A stretch of DNA of 64,000 nt from NCBI GenBank assembly GCA_963664935.2, contig CAXXSE010000003.1, positions 6,050 to 70,049 on the forward strand, in the 5' to 3' direction. This DNA is from G963664935 sp963664935. GTDB lineage: Bacteria; Pseudomonadota; Gammaproteobacteria; Methylococcales; G963664935. The notes below the pieces were generated by a model. The model was not told the DNA's origin, searched no databases, and worked only from the letters and a program-made list of their open reading frames with translations. Shown here piece after piece: positions 9,133 through 17,911 of this stretch (positions are counted from its first letter, which is position 1; every line of letters begins with the position of its first letter). The position numbers were made by a program, and so were the translations under genes.

Positions 9133-9313
9133 TGAGGATGCTCGCATCTGGGACGAGCAGCGTCAGCAACAGATCGATTATTTTCTCGACGTCGTTCATC
9201 TTCTTAGGTGTCCTGAATTATTCTGACGCAATGCCTAATGGTTGCGATGAGCCGTGATCTACATAAGCTTATTGTAGACAATAAGCCTTATCTGCATAGG
9301 CTCGAACGGATGG

Positions 9314-9748
9314 TCAGGTTGCGGATCCAAATGTATGGAATATGTACCACATGACAACCGGAATTGCTCCTGCGCTACATAACAAGAAAACCGATAGTAG
9401 CTGGATCACACGACCACGCCGAACGCCCTGCCAACCCTCGAGAACTAACGTGTCGCTAACTACCGCATACCCCAAGGGCGGGAATCTTTGAGCACGCACA
9501 GTCCGATTCCCAAGCAATAAGAGGTATGTTCCTGCCGCGAGAACTGGAGACACCAATATCAGTGATACTACAAAAACAACAAACGTATTCTCGAGTAAGA
9601 AATCGATGTTCCTTTCAAGCCAGGATTGGAAATCGTGTTGATAGCATTCAAACGCTAGAATTGCAGAAAACCCAAGAAAGGTTGCAAAAAGTATTACCCA
9701 GATGGCCTTCCTTCTTGCCTTAGGATTACCTGGTTGAACAGTCCCCAT
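9314..9748 (-). CDS. hypothetical membrane protein, three predicted membrane segments
   Basis: From the ATG at 9748 the product is 144 residues, MGTVQPGNPKARRKAIW onward. Hydrophobic segments lie near residues 15-35, 52-78 and 117-137, separated by a basic loop (NRTVRAQRFPPLGY). I do not recognise the family. The open frame continues upstream to 9946, but those 66 residues are rich in basic and cysteine residues and look non-coding, so I prefer the internal start; the ribosome-binding site is weak in either case. No functional neighbour is apparent. Confidence 0.5.
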   Translation of the reverse strand: MGTVQPGNPKARRKAIWVILFATFLGFSAILAFECYQHDFQSWLERNIDFLLENTFVVFVVSLILVSPVLAAGTYLLLLGNRTVRAQRFPPLGYAVVSDTLVLEGWQGVRRGRVIQLLSVFLLCSAGAIPVVMWYIFHTFGSAT

Positions 9749-10205
9749 GCTTTCGCTGATTTTCGAAGTTATTGACCTTATCCCACTCGAGGTTCGCTTC
9801 ACGCATGGGACAAGGGTAGCTCGGATATGGCTATTCCACCTTATTTTTTGCACTAACAGTGTAATAACCGAAAACGATTTCCCACATATTTCCCCCTTAT
9901 ATATGGCACTCTTTTCTACGTTATTGGATATTAATCTATAAAACATAGAAAACTAAACGAACTGTCTTATCGATCAAACAACCCCAAACCTAAACCAAAG
10001 TGTCGACCAAAAGCAATCCGCCCAATGGACCAAAAGCGTGAAGTGACCGTATATCCCACGATCAATAATGACGATTTAGCACCGTCAGCTACATCCCGTG
10101 ATTTCGAGACACAACGCCAGCGTCAAAGGAAAGAGACCAAAACACAAACTAAAAAAGTTACGGCGGACAGCCTCCATGCGTATATCACCGCTGCCGTTAG
10201 AGGAT
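9749..10205. other. non-coding stretch
   Basis: No supported gene. A plus-strand frame at 10025-10207 encodes about 60 very polar residues (QRQRQRKETKTQTKK) with no family resemblance; it runs into the palindromic repeat that follows and I do not call it. Confidence 0.4.
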
Positions 10206-10350
10206 AAAATGGGGACAGATTTATTTTATCGGTAGCCCGAAGGCAACTAACTGCGAACAGCCGATATATTTACGATAGTTGATAAAATAATTGGTCGCCG
10301 AATTGAATTCGGCCAAGTAAAGTGGAAATAAATAAATCTGTCCCCGTTTT
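10206..10350. repeat. palindromic REP-like element with GGGGACAGATTTATTT ends
   Basis: The left arm AATGGGGACAGATTTATTT recurs as its reverse complement AAATAAATCTGTCCCC at the right end, about 145 bases apart. Sequences with this terminal motif are widespread intergenic repeats often found with REP-associated tyrosine transposases; no such transposase is visible here. The inner segment has smaller palindromes (GCCGAATTGAATTCGGC). Confidence 0.6.
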
Positions 10351-10661
10351 TTATATTTATATTCATTAATGAGATCAGGGAATCTAAGAGTTTTGCGATA
10401 GAAATTTAGGACCAAATCTAACATCTAATACCACTTTTCTCTTCGTGTGCGCGCTATGTTTCTTTCGAATATCGATCATTTTTTAGGACAAGATTTTATC
10501 TTAAATATGGTTTAATAATGGTACAGTTTTTGGCGGCATTATAAGTAATCATCGAAGTGGAATATTAATCAGAACCCTCTTCCGCGATTCACCATATGGC
10601 AATGGGCATCTTCATATTCTATTTGAGTTGGTCTTGGCCTGTGAGGAATATAGGAGAAGCT
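10351..10661. other. AT-rich intergenic stretch
   Basis: I see no gene, RNA or clear repeat here. It separates the palindromic element from the membrane protein gene that ends at 10662. Confidence 0.4.
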
Positions 10662-11858
10662 TTATTGTGAAACAAGTGGCTTGACCCTTCGTTTTTCAGA
10701 CGACCGGACGATAGCAGCTATGTCGTCACCCCGGATCTCCCACGCGTCCGATTCCCGTCGGCGATTGGGGCCGAAGGAGTAAATCACCACGGTTTGGCGG
10801 GGGCGATTTCGAGAGCACTTATGACGGATCCAGTAGGGTGAATTCCAGGGGTCGAGGAAAAAATCGGCGCGATCGGTGGGCAGGCCCTGGTTTTTCAAAC
10901 GGGCGAAGGCCCCGGTGTAAAGATAGTCACGGCGATATTTCTCGACCCAGCTGTATACCCGTTTGTGTAGTCCGCAACGGGTCGCACTGCCGCGGACTTG
11001 CACGGCCAGGCCGTCGAGGTCCGCCTTCAAGGCGTCCAATTCCACCTGCGCCGATTTGACGGCCTCGGGGCTTGCGCTGCGCTGCATCCGGCTCAAGGTC
11101 GCGTTAGCCAGGCCCAGAACCATCACCATCGCCCACAATCCCACCGTAGGCAGCAGCCAGCGAAGAGCGGGAGTTTTTTGCGGTTGCGGATCGGGGGGCT
11201 TCTCCGAGCGCCAGCACGCCAGCAGGGCAAACAGGAAGGCCAGCCCCAAAGCCAGCTCGACAATTTCACCGGTGTACTTCCAGGGGTACCACCAATACAG
11301 GGCAAACGTTATCAGAAAGGACGGCGCCAGCGTCAGCGGTGGCGATCGTATCCCAATTCGTTGCATCAAACCTCGAATAGCCGGGATGGCCGCCGCCAGC
11401 GGCAAAAGCACTCCGTATCCTAGAATTACGGCGTTCAACGCCCATTTGCGAAGCGAGGTGCTGGGGAGATTGTGAAGGTTCAGTTCCTGCTGGAAATTGT
11501 GTTCCAGGAAGTAGACGGGCGGGCGGTAACCCAATACCCGCTGGCCCCACGAGATTTCCTCCATCGCTACAAAGAGGCAAAACAACCCCACCCCGGTCAG
11601 GAACCAGGGGATCCTGCCGCGTTCCCGCCAATGGCGCAGACCGGCTGCGATTCCCAAGCAGGCCGCCAGGACAAAGGCCCAGAATGTGGCCCATTCCAGG
11701 TATTCGTCCTCCTGGACACTTTGCCGGTAAGCGTCAAAATCGGCCCATTGCAGGACGGCGGCATAGGCCACGACGATAATAACCAAGCCGTTGGCGAGCA
11801 CCGCCCACTTGCGGTCTAACGCGACTCGATCAGAACTTTTTGGCTTTTCCTTGGGCAT
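10662..11858 (-). CDS. polytopic membrane protein with C-terminal GspG (type II secretion pseudopilin)-like domain
   Basis: A 398-residue protein. Residues 1-250 contain about seven hydrophobic segments and the block FVAMEEISWGQRVLGYRPP followed by HNFQQELNLHNL, seen in a family of uncharacterised membrane proteins. A coiled, charged stretch (near 265-295) links to a soluble C-terminus. There FFLDPWNSPYWIRHKC, VVIYSFGPN and WEIRGDDI match the DPWG-PY, YS-G-DG and DDI signature of the calcium-binding C-terminal half of GspG pseudopilins. The N-terminal pseudopilin helix is absent, so this is a domain fusion. GC is visibly higher than in the neighbours, suggesting transfer. Function unknown. 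Confidence 0.7.
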   Translation of the reverse strand: MPKEKPKSSDRVALDRKWAVLANGLVIIVVAYAAVLQWADFDAYRQSVQEDEYLEWATFWAFVLAACLGIAAGLRHWRERGRIPWFLTGVGLFCLFVAMEEISWGQRVLGYRPPVYFLEHNFQQELNLHNLPSTSLRKWALNAVILGYGVLLPLAAAIPAIRGLMQRIGIRSPPLTLAPSFLITFALYWWYPWKYTGEIVELALGLAFLFALLACWRSEKPPDPQPQKTPALRWLLPTVGLWAMVMVLGLANATLSRMQRSASPEAVKSAQVELDALKADLDGLAVQVRGSATRCGLHKRVYSWVEKYRRDYLYTGAFARLKNQGLPTDRADFFLDPWNSPYWIRHKCSRNRPRQTVVIYSFGPNRRRESDAWEIRGDDIAAIVRSSEKRRVKPLVSQ

Positions 11859-12013
11859 TGACGGGTATGAGAAGGATTAACGACTGTTTTAATCAAATCT
11901 GAAATCCGTTTCAGGCTCATTTAAGGATTGGAATAGACTGTGGTTCAATTCAAAAACTATAAAATCTGGGAGACCAAAACCGCGCGAGTTTCACACCGTC
12001 GCTAGAGAGATCG

Positions 12014-12053
12014 AAAAAAGACAAAATGGGGCGAAGCTTTAAGCTCCGCCCCA
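12014..12053 (-). terminator. rho-independent terminator of the DUF7450 gene
   Basis: On the minus strand GGGGCGGAGCTT pairs with AAGCTTCGCCCC (one mismatch), followed by ATTTTGTCTTTTTTC. It lies 57 bases after the stop of the gene at 12110-13039. Confidence 0.75.
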
Positions 12054-12109
12054 ATTCGATGAGCTTGCAAAGGCTCATTGGCATCGTGTTTCGACCGCTA
12101 AGTGCCTAT

Positions 12110-13039
12110 TTAGTCGCTGTCGCTATTGTCGTCGATCAAAGTTACCGAAGTCTTTTCGGACGGTACGCAGATAAGTTTGGGCTCCTTGACCCTCAGGATC
12201 TGCTGCTCGTCAAATTGGTTATTGACTTCCACTCTCCGTTCCTCTTCTTCTTCAATCTCGATTTTGTAGCACGTTAGGTGCGCAAGGGAATTTAGGATGC
12301 CTTCGCCGTTCTTGTCCACTGGATTGCAGAACAACTTAGGCTTATGTACCTCGACTTCCCGATCGACTCCAAATTGATCCTCGAGGTCGACGGTCTCGCG
12401 GGCGTTTCTTCCATTGGCCTCGTAGCACTCAAAGTGGTCAAGGACTGCCTCCACCGCGTCAAGAACTGAGCCTACTGTTACCGTCAGCTCGTATGAATTA
12501 ACACATAGGGGATCGAATAAAACGTCATCCGAGCCGAGCACGTTCCAGGTGCCCACTGGGTTTTCACCATTGAAGTTCGCAAGCATTCCTGGCCCCGTTG
12601 GCCGGAAGGTGCCACTTACCGGAGCCCCCGGTCCCGGTGGAACCGCTGCCGAGTCGTCGAAGGTGGTGATAACGTCGCCGATTACTACATTTCCAGTGTA
12701 CGTGTCGAAATTAACAAGTTCGATGACTGTCCCGTCAGGCGACTCTAGACGTAACCTTGTTTCTCCGTGGAATGGGTTGCCAATTCGGGTGGGGCAATCT
12801 AAACCCGACTTTGTCCAGTCGATGCTGATGTCAACATCAATGATTGTTTCGCCAGCGGGAAAGTCCCCTACTACAAAAGTCGCTGGAATTGGCACGTCAA
12901 ACTGATTATCTATCTCAACGGTCGGACCGGTATAGGATGTTATGTTAACCAACTGCGCCGACGCCGTGCCTATCTGTAGCAACACCAGCACCATGCCCAG
13001 CATCGTTAAATAGATTTTTCTTTGGATTTTTTTCTTCAT
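12110..13039 (-). CDS. secreted protein with P-domain-like region and DUF7450 repeat region
   Basis: 309 residues. An N-terminal signal peptide (KKKIQRK, then a hydrophobic stretch to TASAQ near 29) indicates export. Residues about 30-190 resemble a proprotein-convertase P-domain jelly roll, with DVDISIDWT, TRLRLESPDGTVIEL, FNGENPVGTWNV and ELTVTV. Residues about 195-300 form a DUF7450-type region: LDHFECYEA, VDLEDQFGV, HKPKLFCNPVDKNGEGI, SLAHLTCYKI, VNNQFDEQ and KEPKLICVPSEK, with paired cysteines and a repeated -NQF/KPKL-CxP pattern. Function is unknown; calcium-dependent adhesion or matrix association is only a guess. The gene stands alone with its own terminator. Confidence 0.75.
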   Translation of the reverse strand: MKKKIQRKIYLTMLGMVLVLLQIGTASAQLVNITSYTGPTVEIDNQFDVPIPATFVVGDFPAGETIIDVDISIDWTKSGLDCPTRIGNPFHGETRLRLESPDGTVIELVNFDTYTGNVVIGDVITTFDDSAAVPPGPGAPVSGTFRPTGPGMLANFNGENPVGTWNVLGSDDVLFDPLCVNSYELTVTVGSVLDAVEAVLDHFECYEANGRNARETVDLEDQFGVDREVEVHKPKLFCNPVDKNGEGILNSLAHLTCYKIEIEEEEERRVEVNNQFDEQQILRVKEPKLICVPSEKTSVTLIDDNSDSD

Positions 13040-13241
13040 TTTACCACCCTACTTGATAGAGACTTGTTTAAGGTTAACCTTAAATCCGGCCGTCAACGAA
13101 CACATTTGGATGCCACAAGTTGGCATCTAGTGCTGATGGTATACTCAACAAAGTATCGACTTAGCGAAACCCTATTGTTTTTTTAACCAGACCGAATAGT
13201 GAAAGGCCACGGAAGCCAAGCCATACTTTCTCTCAATAGAG
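13040..13241. promoter_or_regulatory. upstream region of the secreted DUF7450 gene
   Basis: This 202-base gap must hold the promoter of the minus-strand gene ending at 13039. It contains a small hairpin, GATGCCA...TGGCATC at 13110-13129. I cannot assign a specific regulator. Confidence 0.3.
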
Positions 13242-13294
13242 TGGACCCATGGGTCAAGACAAAAACCCACTTAGTTTAAGTTGTACATTCAACT

Positions 13295-14266
13295 TCAATA
13301 GCAGCTGGATGGCACTGCCCCGAGTTTGTCTTTGCTTTTGATCTTGCTTTTGCGGTGGAGGACCCCCCGTGGAGCGTAGCGGAACGGGGGGTCCTCCACC
13401 GCGCCGCCGAATTTATCCACTATCACTGCTCCGCCACCTGTAGCGGTTCGATATACGGCGTTGGGCGTCTTTTGCCCCAACGACTGGTGCGGACGCTCGC
13501 CGTTGTAGAAGGCGAAGTACTCCGCCAGACCCAGCGTCAATTCGCCCATCGACCCATAGCCCTTCAGATACACGTCCTCGTGTTTGACGCTACGCCAGAG
13601 CCGCTCGACGAAAATATTGTCAAACGCTCGCCCCCGACCATCTATGCTGATGTCGATGCCTTCGCGTTTTAACACCCCGGTGAAGGCTTCGCTGGTGAAC
13701 TGTGAACCTTGATCGCTGTTGAAGATTTCCGGCCTGTCGTGGGTCCGCAAGGCCTCTTCCAAACAATCGACACAGAATACCGCTTCCATGTTGTTACTGA
13801 TCCGCCAGCTGAGCACCCGGCGCGAGTACCAGTCGATGATCGCCACCAGGTAGGCGAAGCCATGCGCCAACCGGATATAGGTGATATCCGTGCTCCACAC
13901 GTGGTTGGGCCTAACCACAGGAACTCCGCGCAGTAGGTACGGATAGACCTTGTGCTCAGGGTGTGCACGGCTGGTGTTGGGCCCAGGCGCCATGCCGGAC
14001 AGTCCCATCCGCCGCATCAAACGTTGTACCCGCTTGCGATTGACGGTGTGCCCCTTCCCCTTCAGGAATACAACCATCTTGCGGCTGCCATAGAACGGAT
14101 GCCGTGTGTATTCTTCGTCAATCATGTGGCTGAGCAACAGATCGCTTTCATCGGCCAGCTTGGGCTTTTGATGCGCATAAAACGTGGCGCGAGATACCCC
14201 CGCCAGAACACATTGCTGGACCCTGCTCATCTCATCCTCTTTGTCGATCCACGCTTGCCGTATCAT
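13295..14266 (-). CDS. IS3-family transposase OrfB (DDE catalytic subunit)
   Basis: 323 residues with an HTH_21-like N-terminal part (MIDEEYTRHPFYGSRKM) and an rve integrase core. The DDE triad is visible as D127 in WSTDITYI, D185 in FNSDQGSQ and E221 in FVERLWRS. The start overlaps the orfA stop by 4 bases. A run of eight A residues (14285-14292 on the minus strand) just before that stop is a typical slippery site for the programmed -1 frameshift that makes the OrfAB fusion. The last about 45 residues are unusual because a palindromic repeat (13352-13402) lies inside the coding end. Confidence 0.88.
   Translation of the reverse strand: MIRQAWIDKEDEMSRVQQCVLAGVSRATFYAHQKPKLADESDLLLSHMIDEEYTRHPFYGSRKMVVFLKGKGHTVNRKRVQRLMRRMGLSGMAPGPNTSRAHPEHKVYPYLLRGVPVVRPNHVWSTDITYIRLAHGFAYLVAIIDWYSRRVLSWRISNNMEAVFCVDCLEEALRTHDRPEIFNSDQGSQFTSEAFTGVLKREGIDISIDGRGRAFDNIFVERLWRSVKHEDVYLKGYGSMGELTLGLAEYFAFYNGERPHQSLGQKTPNAVYRTATGGGAVIVDKFGGAVEDPPFRYAPRGVLHRKSKIKSKDKLGAVPSSCY
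13352..13402. repeat. 19-bp perfect inverted repeat inside the 3' end of the IS3 orfB
   Basis: GCGGTGGAGGACCCCCCGT at 13352-13370 is the exact inverse of 13384-13402, with a 13-base loop. It is translated as part of the OrfB C-terminus. It could act as an internal terminator protecting against read-through, or be a small palindrome inserted into the element. Confidence 0.75.
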
Positions 14267-14562
14267 GACAGGCTCATCCCGGACTTTTTTTTAAGCCAGT
14301 CAAGTTCTACCTTCAATTTGCCAATCTCGCTGTACAGTAGCTCAGGCTCCCGGTACGCAGCCAGCGGCTGGGGACCACGCTTGCCTTCAAACAATGTTTT
14401 GGCTTGCTCCTGAATGGCCTTCTTCCACTGCCCAACCTGTACTGGGTGAACACCGTGCTCCTGACCAATCTCGTTGATCGTCTTCACTCCCCGCAATGCC
14501 TCAAGACCTACCTTCGACTTGAACTCAGGTGTGTGGACCTTCCGCTTTTTTGCTTCGCTCAT
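14263..14562 (-). CDS. IS3-family OrfA (HTH_Tnp_1, DNA-binding subunit)
   Basis: A 99-residue protein with the HTH motif FKSKVGLEALRGVKTINEIGQ and the following leucine-rich helix (LYSEIGKLKVELDWLKKK), as in IS3 OrfA proteins. It ends with KKKSGMSLS just after the A-run used for frameshifting into OrfB. The upstream region is cut by the neighbouring IS 42 bases before the start codon. Confidence 0.88.
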   Translation of the reverse strand: MSEAKKRKVHTPEFKSKVGLEALRGVKTINEIGQEHGVHPVQVGQWKKAIQEQAKTLFEGKRGPQPLAAYREPELLYSEIGKLKVELDWLKKKSGMSLS

Positions 14563-14603
14563 TTTTCCTCGCTCCTAAAATAACAGAGCACAGCTTAAAC
14601 TAC

Positions 14604-16019
14604 AGTCTATTCCAATCTATAAATGGCCCTGAAACAGAGGGGTAGAGAATCTACCTGAAGAGGCAAATCAGGCAATACTCCGCTCCTGCTCAAAGATGGT
14701 TTTGAAAAGTTTACGTTTGGCCTCATTCATCTGTTTGACTGCGTCATTGTCGCTGATTGAGAAGGCAATTGCATCCAGCTTTTTAAAGGTGGTTCCCAGT
14801 TTGAGATATTGGTTTGCATCAGGTAATGATTTGAGCTTCTCGTAGGGTGTCATCATTAACTTGTAGGGATAGCTCTTTTTCACCTTTCCTTTGTTGTCTT
14901 CTTTTGGGACAGGAAAAAAGCAAGGACGATGGAAGTTGATATAGGGGTTGAAATACTCTCTGTGAAATTCATTAAGTTGAGGCGCCCAGTACCCCGGGAT
15001 ATGGTCGTACCCCAGATGTTTGCGGATGATGGTTCCGTTCTTGGACTCGGCGAGTGCATTGTCGTTGGAATGGCGTGGGCGTGATTTGGTCAGGTCAATA
15101 TGGAGCTTTCCGAGCAGTTTTGCCACGGTATGATTGATGTATTCCGAACCGTTATCCGCGTGAAATGCCAGGATGACAAAAGGGAAGATTTCGATCAGCA
15201 TCTCCAGGACCGGAATCATGAAACGCTCAGTAATCCGTTCTACGGAGAATATACATTCAAATTGCGTGACTTCATCAACCGCATTGATATGGTAAACCCC
15301 TTTGATCCCATCCAGGTCGCCCTGATGGACTGTGTCGATCCGTAGAAAGCCTGGTTTACCTTCTGAATTGGGTTTTCGTCGCTCGCCTATCTGAGAGCGT
15401 TTTGAAGCGGTTTTATCAAACTGGCGGCGCTGTCGTTGATAACACGTAGAATGACGAAGATTATAGAGATGGGCAACCGAAATCTTTGCTAAGCGCTCAT
15501 AGCGATAATCCTCATAGATCAAAAGCATCCGCTCACAGATCTTCTTGGTGGCTGCACCGCAGAGTGTCCCATGGAGCTTGTCGGTCTCAGCTAACAGCAC
15601 TGCGTCCTCAGGGCGGTAGAAGCGTTCAAATCCCGATGCTGTACGCTGTTGGCGCTTGATGTATCCGGTTTTTTTGTATTGCTGTACCAGCCGTTTCACT
15701 TGCCGTGGAGAATAGCCACTCACCTGCTCCAGATAGCGGATGATCAATCCCTTACCGTTCTTGCTGCAAGAGATATAACTGAATTTGACCAATGTACGCC
15801 GAATCCACTGGTAGCGCTCTTCCTTGTTGGTAATTGAAAACTCAACCTCCACAGTTCCTTCGAGAAAGATGCGGACGTCATCCAATGTTTTTATCTTTTT
15901 GTCACTCATATAGATCACCATAGGTGACCATCATGAGCAGAAATTACTCCTCAGGTACAGGGCCGTTTCACGTTGGAATCACGGCTCCCGTTCAGGGCCA
16001 TTTCATATTGGACAAGACT
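14604..16019 (-). mobile_element. 1,416-bp rve-type insertion sequence, copy A
   Basis: Ends AGTCTATTCCAAT and (inverted) AGTCTTGTCCAAT form imperfect terminal repeats of about 30 bases that include ATGGCCCTGAA. The element is flanked by the 5-base direct repeat ACTAC (14599-14603 and 16020-16024). Three other copies of identical length lie at 27567-28982, 36069-37484 and 43019-44434. It carries one transposase gene. Confidence 0.92.
14668..15909 (-). CDS. IS transposase, rve/DDE integrase core (copy A)
   Basis: 413 residues starting MSDKKIKTLDDV; an in-frame ATG 12 bases upstream is possible, but GGTGAT lies 7 bases before the chosen start. The N-terminal third has HTH features (SGYSPRQVKRLVQQYKKTGYI). 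The integrase core has the triad D192 (RIDTVHQGD), D252 (FHADNGSEY) and E288 (NALAESKNG). The overall layout resembles DDE transposases annotated as integrase catalytic region proteins of the IS481/ISNCY type; I cannot fix the family. Intact and probably active. Confidence 0.85.
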   Translation of the reverse strand: MSDKKIKTLDDVRIFLEGTVEVEFSITNKEERYQWIRRTLVKFSYISCSKNGKGLIIRYLEQVSGYSPRQVKRLVQQYKKTGYIKRQQRTASGFERFYRPEDAVLLAETDKLHGTLCGAATKKICERMLLIYEDYRYERLAKISVAHLYNLRHSTCYQRQRRQFDKTASKRSQIGERRKPNSEGKPGFLRIDTVHQGDLDGIKGVYHINAVDEVTQFECIFSVERITERFMIPVLEMLIEIFPFVILAFHADNGSEYINHTVAKLLGKLHIDLTKSRPRHSNDNALAESKNGTIIRKHLGYDHIPGYWAPQLNEFHREYFNPYINFHRPCFFPVPKEDNKGKVKKSYPYKLMMTPYEKLKSLPDANQYLKLGTTFKKLDAIAFSISDNDAVKQMNEAKRKLFKTIFEQERSIA

Positions 16020-16044
16020 ACTACTGTCTTAAAACCGGGGTCCA

Positions 16045-16500
16045 CTATACAATGACACTTGACTCAACTCCGTTTTCAATCGTACCGACTTTAAACCGAA
16101 ACACCATCGGCCTTTGGGCGCATTTATTTAGAAAAATAGCCTAGTCCCCGCAGTGTCTTTTTTCGTGGCTGAACTAGGCCTTTATTCGAAAACGGCGTGC
16201 TACCCGCAGTGTGAAAATAGACTAATCCGAACAGTTTAAAAATGGAGGGGAGTTGCGCCATGATCTATCCCTATGAAGAAAGCGACAGTACGAAAAATAG
16301 CCGCGAAAACATCACTTTGCCCGACTAAAAAATAAGGAGGGAGATACAGCCTTTTCAAACCACCCGATTTAAGGTCGTTATAGAAAACCGCTAGAAAATG
16401 GCGTACTCCAGATGGAGTAGTTTAACGAAACAACACGCTTCTAAAAGCGAAAACCAATGGGCTAAGGCTTAGGCTGGATTGTGGACGAACCCCAACCCGG
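16045..16500. other. intergenic stretch with one possible leader-size reading frame
   Basis: Apart from the 22-codon frame at 16260-16328 I see no gene. CCCGCAGTGT occurs twice (about 16157 and 16204) near CTAGTC/GACTAAT segments, perhaps decayed repeat ends. Confidence 0.35.
16260..16328 (+). CDS. possible 22-residue small protein
   Basis: ATG at 16260 is preceded by GGAGGGG at about 10 bases. The product begins MIYPYEESDSTKN and ends NITLPD before TAA. There is no family match and the composition is polar. Only the strong ribosome-binding site argues for translation. Confidence 0.25.
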   Translation: MIYPYEESDSTKNSRENITLPD

Positions 16501-17228
16501 TTAGAGAAATGACTTTTCGTTCTCCACGAAAAACAGGCTCGCATAAAGGCGCCGTCGAACGCCGAGTTTTCTATAGATGGTGCGCAAATGGCTTTTCACC
16601 GTTTTTTCGCTGATGTACAGGGTGTTCGATATTCTTATTGGTATCCCCGGACGCGAGCAGGCGCAGAACCTGCTGCTCTCTTTTGGTCAACAAATACATT
16701 TTTGTCCGCTTCTCGGCGTTTTCAGGATCCGGATTATCCCTTTCAGCGAAAATTCGAGTGATCATCGTGCGCTCGATCCACAACTCGCCTTCATGGACCT
16801 TTTGGATCGCCTTGGTCACGGCCTGTAAGTTACTGGTTTTGGTAAGAAATCCCCGGGCTCCGGCTTTGAGAGTTTTTAACATCGTAGCATCGACAGAGGA
16901 CGCCGTAAGGATGAGCAGCTTGGTCGACGCACTATGCTTGTTGAGTAGACCGAAGAAGTCGACGTCTGACATTCCCGGTAATGCCTCTTCAAAGAGAACG
17001 ACGTCGGGTTTATACTTTTTAATCACTTCGATCGTCTCAAGCACGGTGCCAGCCTCAGCCACCACATAGACTAACCTCTCATCCTTAAGAAGCATACGGG
17101 CACCCTCACGAAAAAGCTGATGACTAAAGGCGATCACCCACTCGGATGGGGTCTAATAGCTCGCTAGCACGCTCTGCCGATACAAGCACAGGCCCCTGAG
17201 ATGGAGGATTGTCTTTTATCTCCGTCAT
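16501..17228 (-). pseudogene. NarL/FixJ-type response regulator, frameshifted twice
   Basis: The central part (16571-17137) reads as a receiver domain followed by a LuxR-type HTH start (LTKREQQVLRLLASGDTNKNI). The HTH then shifts frame: the next frame continues TLYISEKTVKSHLRTIYRKL and ends at TAA 16501-16503. At the 5' end the likely true start is ATG 17228 (MTEIKDNPPSQG), whose frame joins the receiver only after a one-base shift near 17137. The receiver itself is atypical: the acidic pair is replaced (IAFSHQLF) and the phosphoacceptor position reads LFEEALPGM, that is Glu instead of Asp, while the conserved Lys (LTKTSN) is kept. It was probably a phosphorylation-independent regulator before decay. 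Confidence 0.75.
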
Positions 17229-17911
17229 CTTTATTTTTGTTAGTGCCCCGGTGTTACCATCAAACCTTCCTCCCCACTCTACGGATTGGCACGCTGGAAT
17301 CAACCACCCATTGGAACTATATATTAGATATCAAGTTTAAGTCAAAACTATCTATATACTGAAGTTTCCCAGAAACTAATCGTTTTGATTGCAGAACTGG
17401 GTCGGACCAACCAACCCTATTGATTATTAATGTTTTAGGTCTAAATAAAACGCGTTTTCAGCGCTTAGAAGCCCTTTATTAGGTCCAAAATTGGCATTGT
17501 AACGAGCCCTCTTCTCTCTCAGTTCGTAATGATCGTCATCCCCCCTCACAGTTTGACCAGATTGTTTTGGTTGAAGTTTTTCGGATAGCTTTCGGGTGTA
17601 TTAAATTGCGTGTACTCATTTCATAAACCATTTCGAGTATCGGCGAAGTACCTGTGCTGCTCATGCGCTTGATTTCGGTCATTGCACCGTTTAAGTGTTG
17701 GTCAAACTTGATATTCAGACGTCGGAGATATTACCAGCAGTATTCTGAAACTACCCTAACTCTGGCGATCTGTGTCAATGATCACCCTAATGGAGCCACC
17801 CATGTTCGGCATAATGGAGCCACTTTCAGGGTGTGATTTAGCCCCTCAAGCAGGGTCAATATTAACTCATTTTGTCTTTCTTTTTTTCAGAATAAAAAAA
17901 ATATTTTAATC
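17229..17911. other. gene-poor stretch with a possible IS21-type end remnant
   Basis: No supported gene. At 17770-17835 the motif TAATGGAGCCAC occurs twice, 23 bases apart, separated by CCATGTTCGGCA. The motif TTCGGCATAAT recurs near 18793, beyond the toxin locus. Repeated internal blocks of this kind resemble the multi-repeat ends of IS21-family elements, so this may be the debris of one. Confidence 0.35.

Larger units (their letters stand above)
13242..16044 (-). mobile_element. IS3-family element, interrupted near its orfA-side terminus by another IS
   Basis: The outer ends are TGGACCC at 13242 and its inverse GGGTCCA ending at 16044. The terminal regions share further blocks (AAGACA, TAGTTTAAG with TGT) in the same order. 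OrfA and OrfB overlap as in IS3. The 1,416-base element at 14604-16019 plus a 5-base duplication is inserted between orfA and the terminus, so the ancestral element was about 1,382 bases. I see no clear target duplication around the outer ends. With one terminus displaced by 1.4 kb the element may still be bounded correctly, but its native upstream region is disrupted. Confidence 0.8.

Noticed and set aside
10025..10207. 60-codon plus-strand frame rich in Gln/Arg/Lys
   Set aside because: It ends inside a palindromic repeat and has no family match or good ribosome-binding site.
14668..15921. Repeated antisense frames inside the four rve IS copies
   Set aside because: They recur identically because the IS is repeated, lie opposite the transposase gene and lack ribosome-binding sites.
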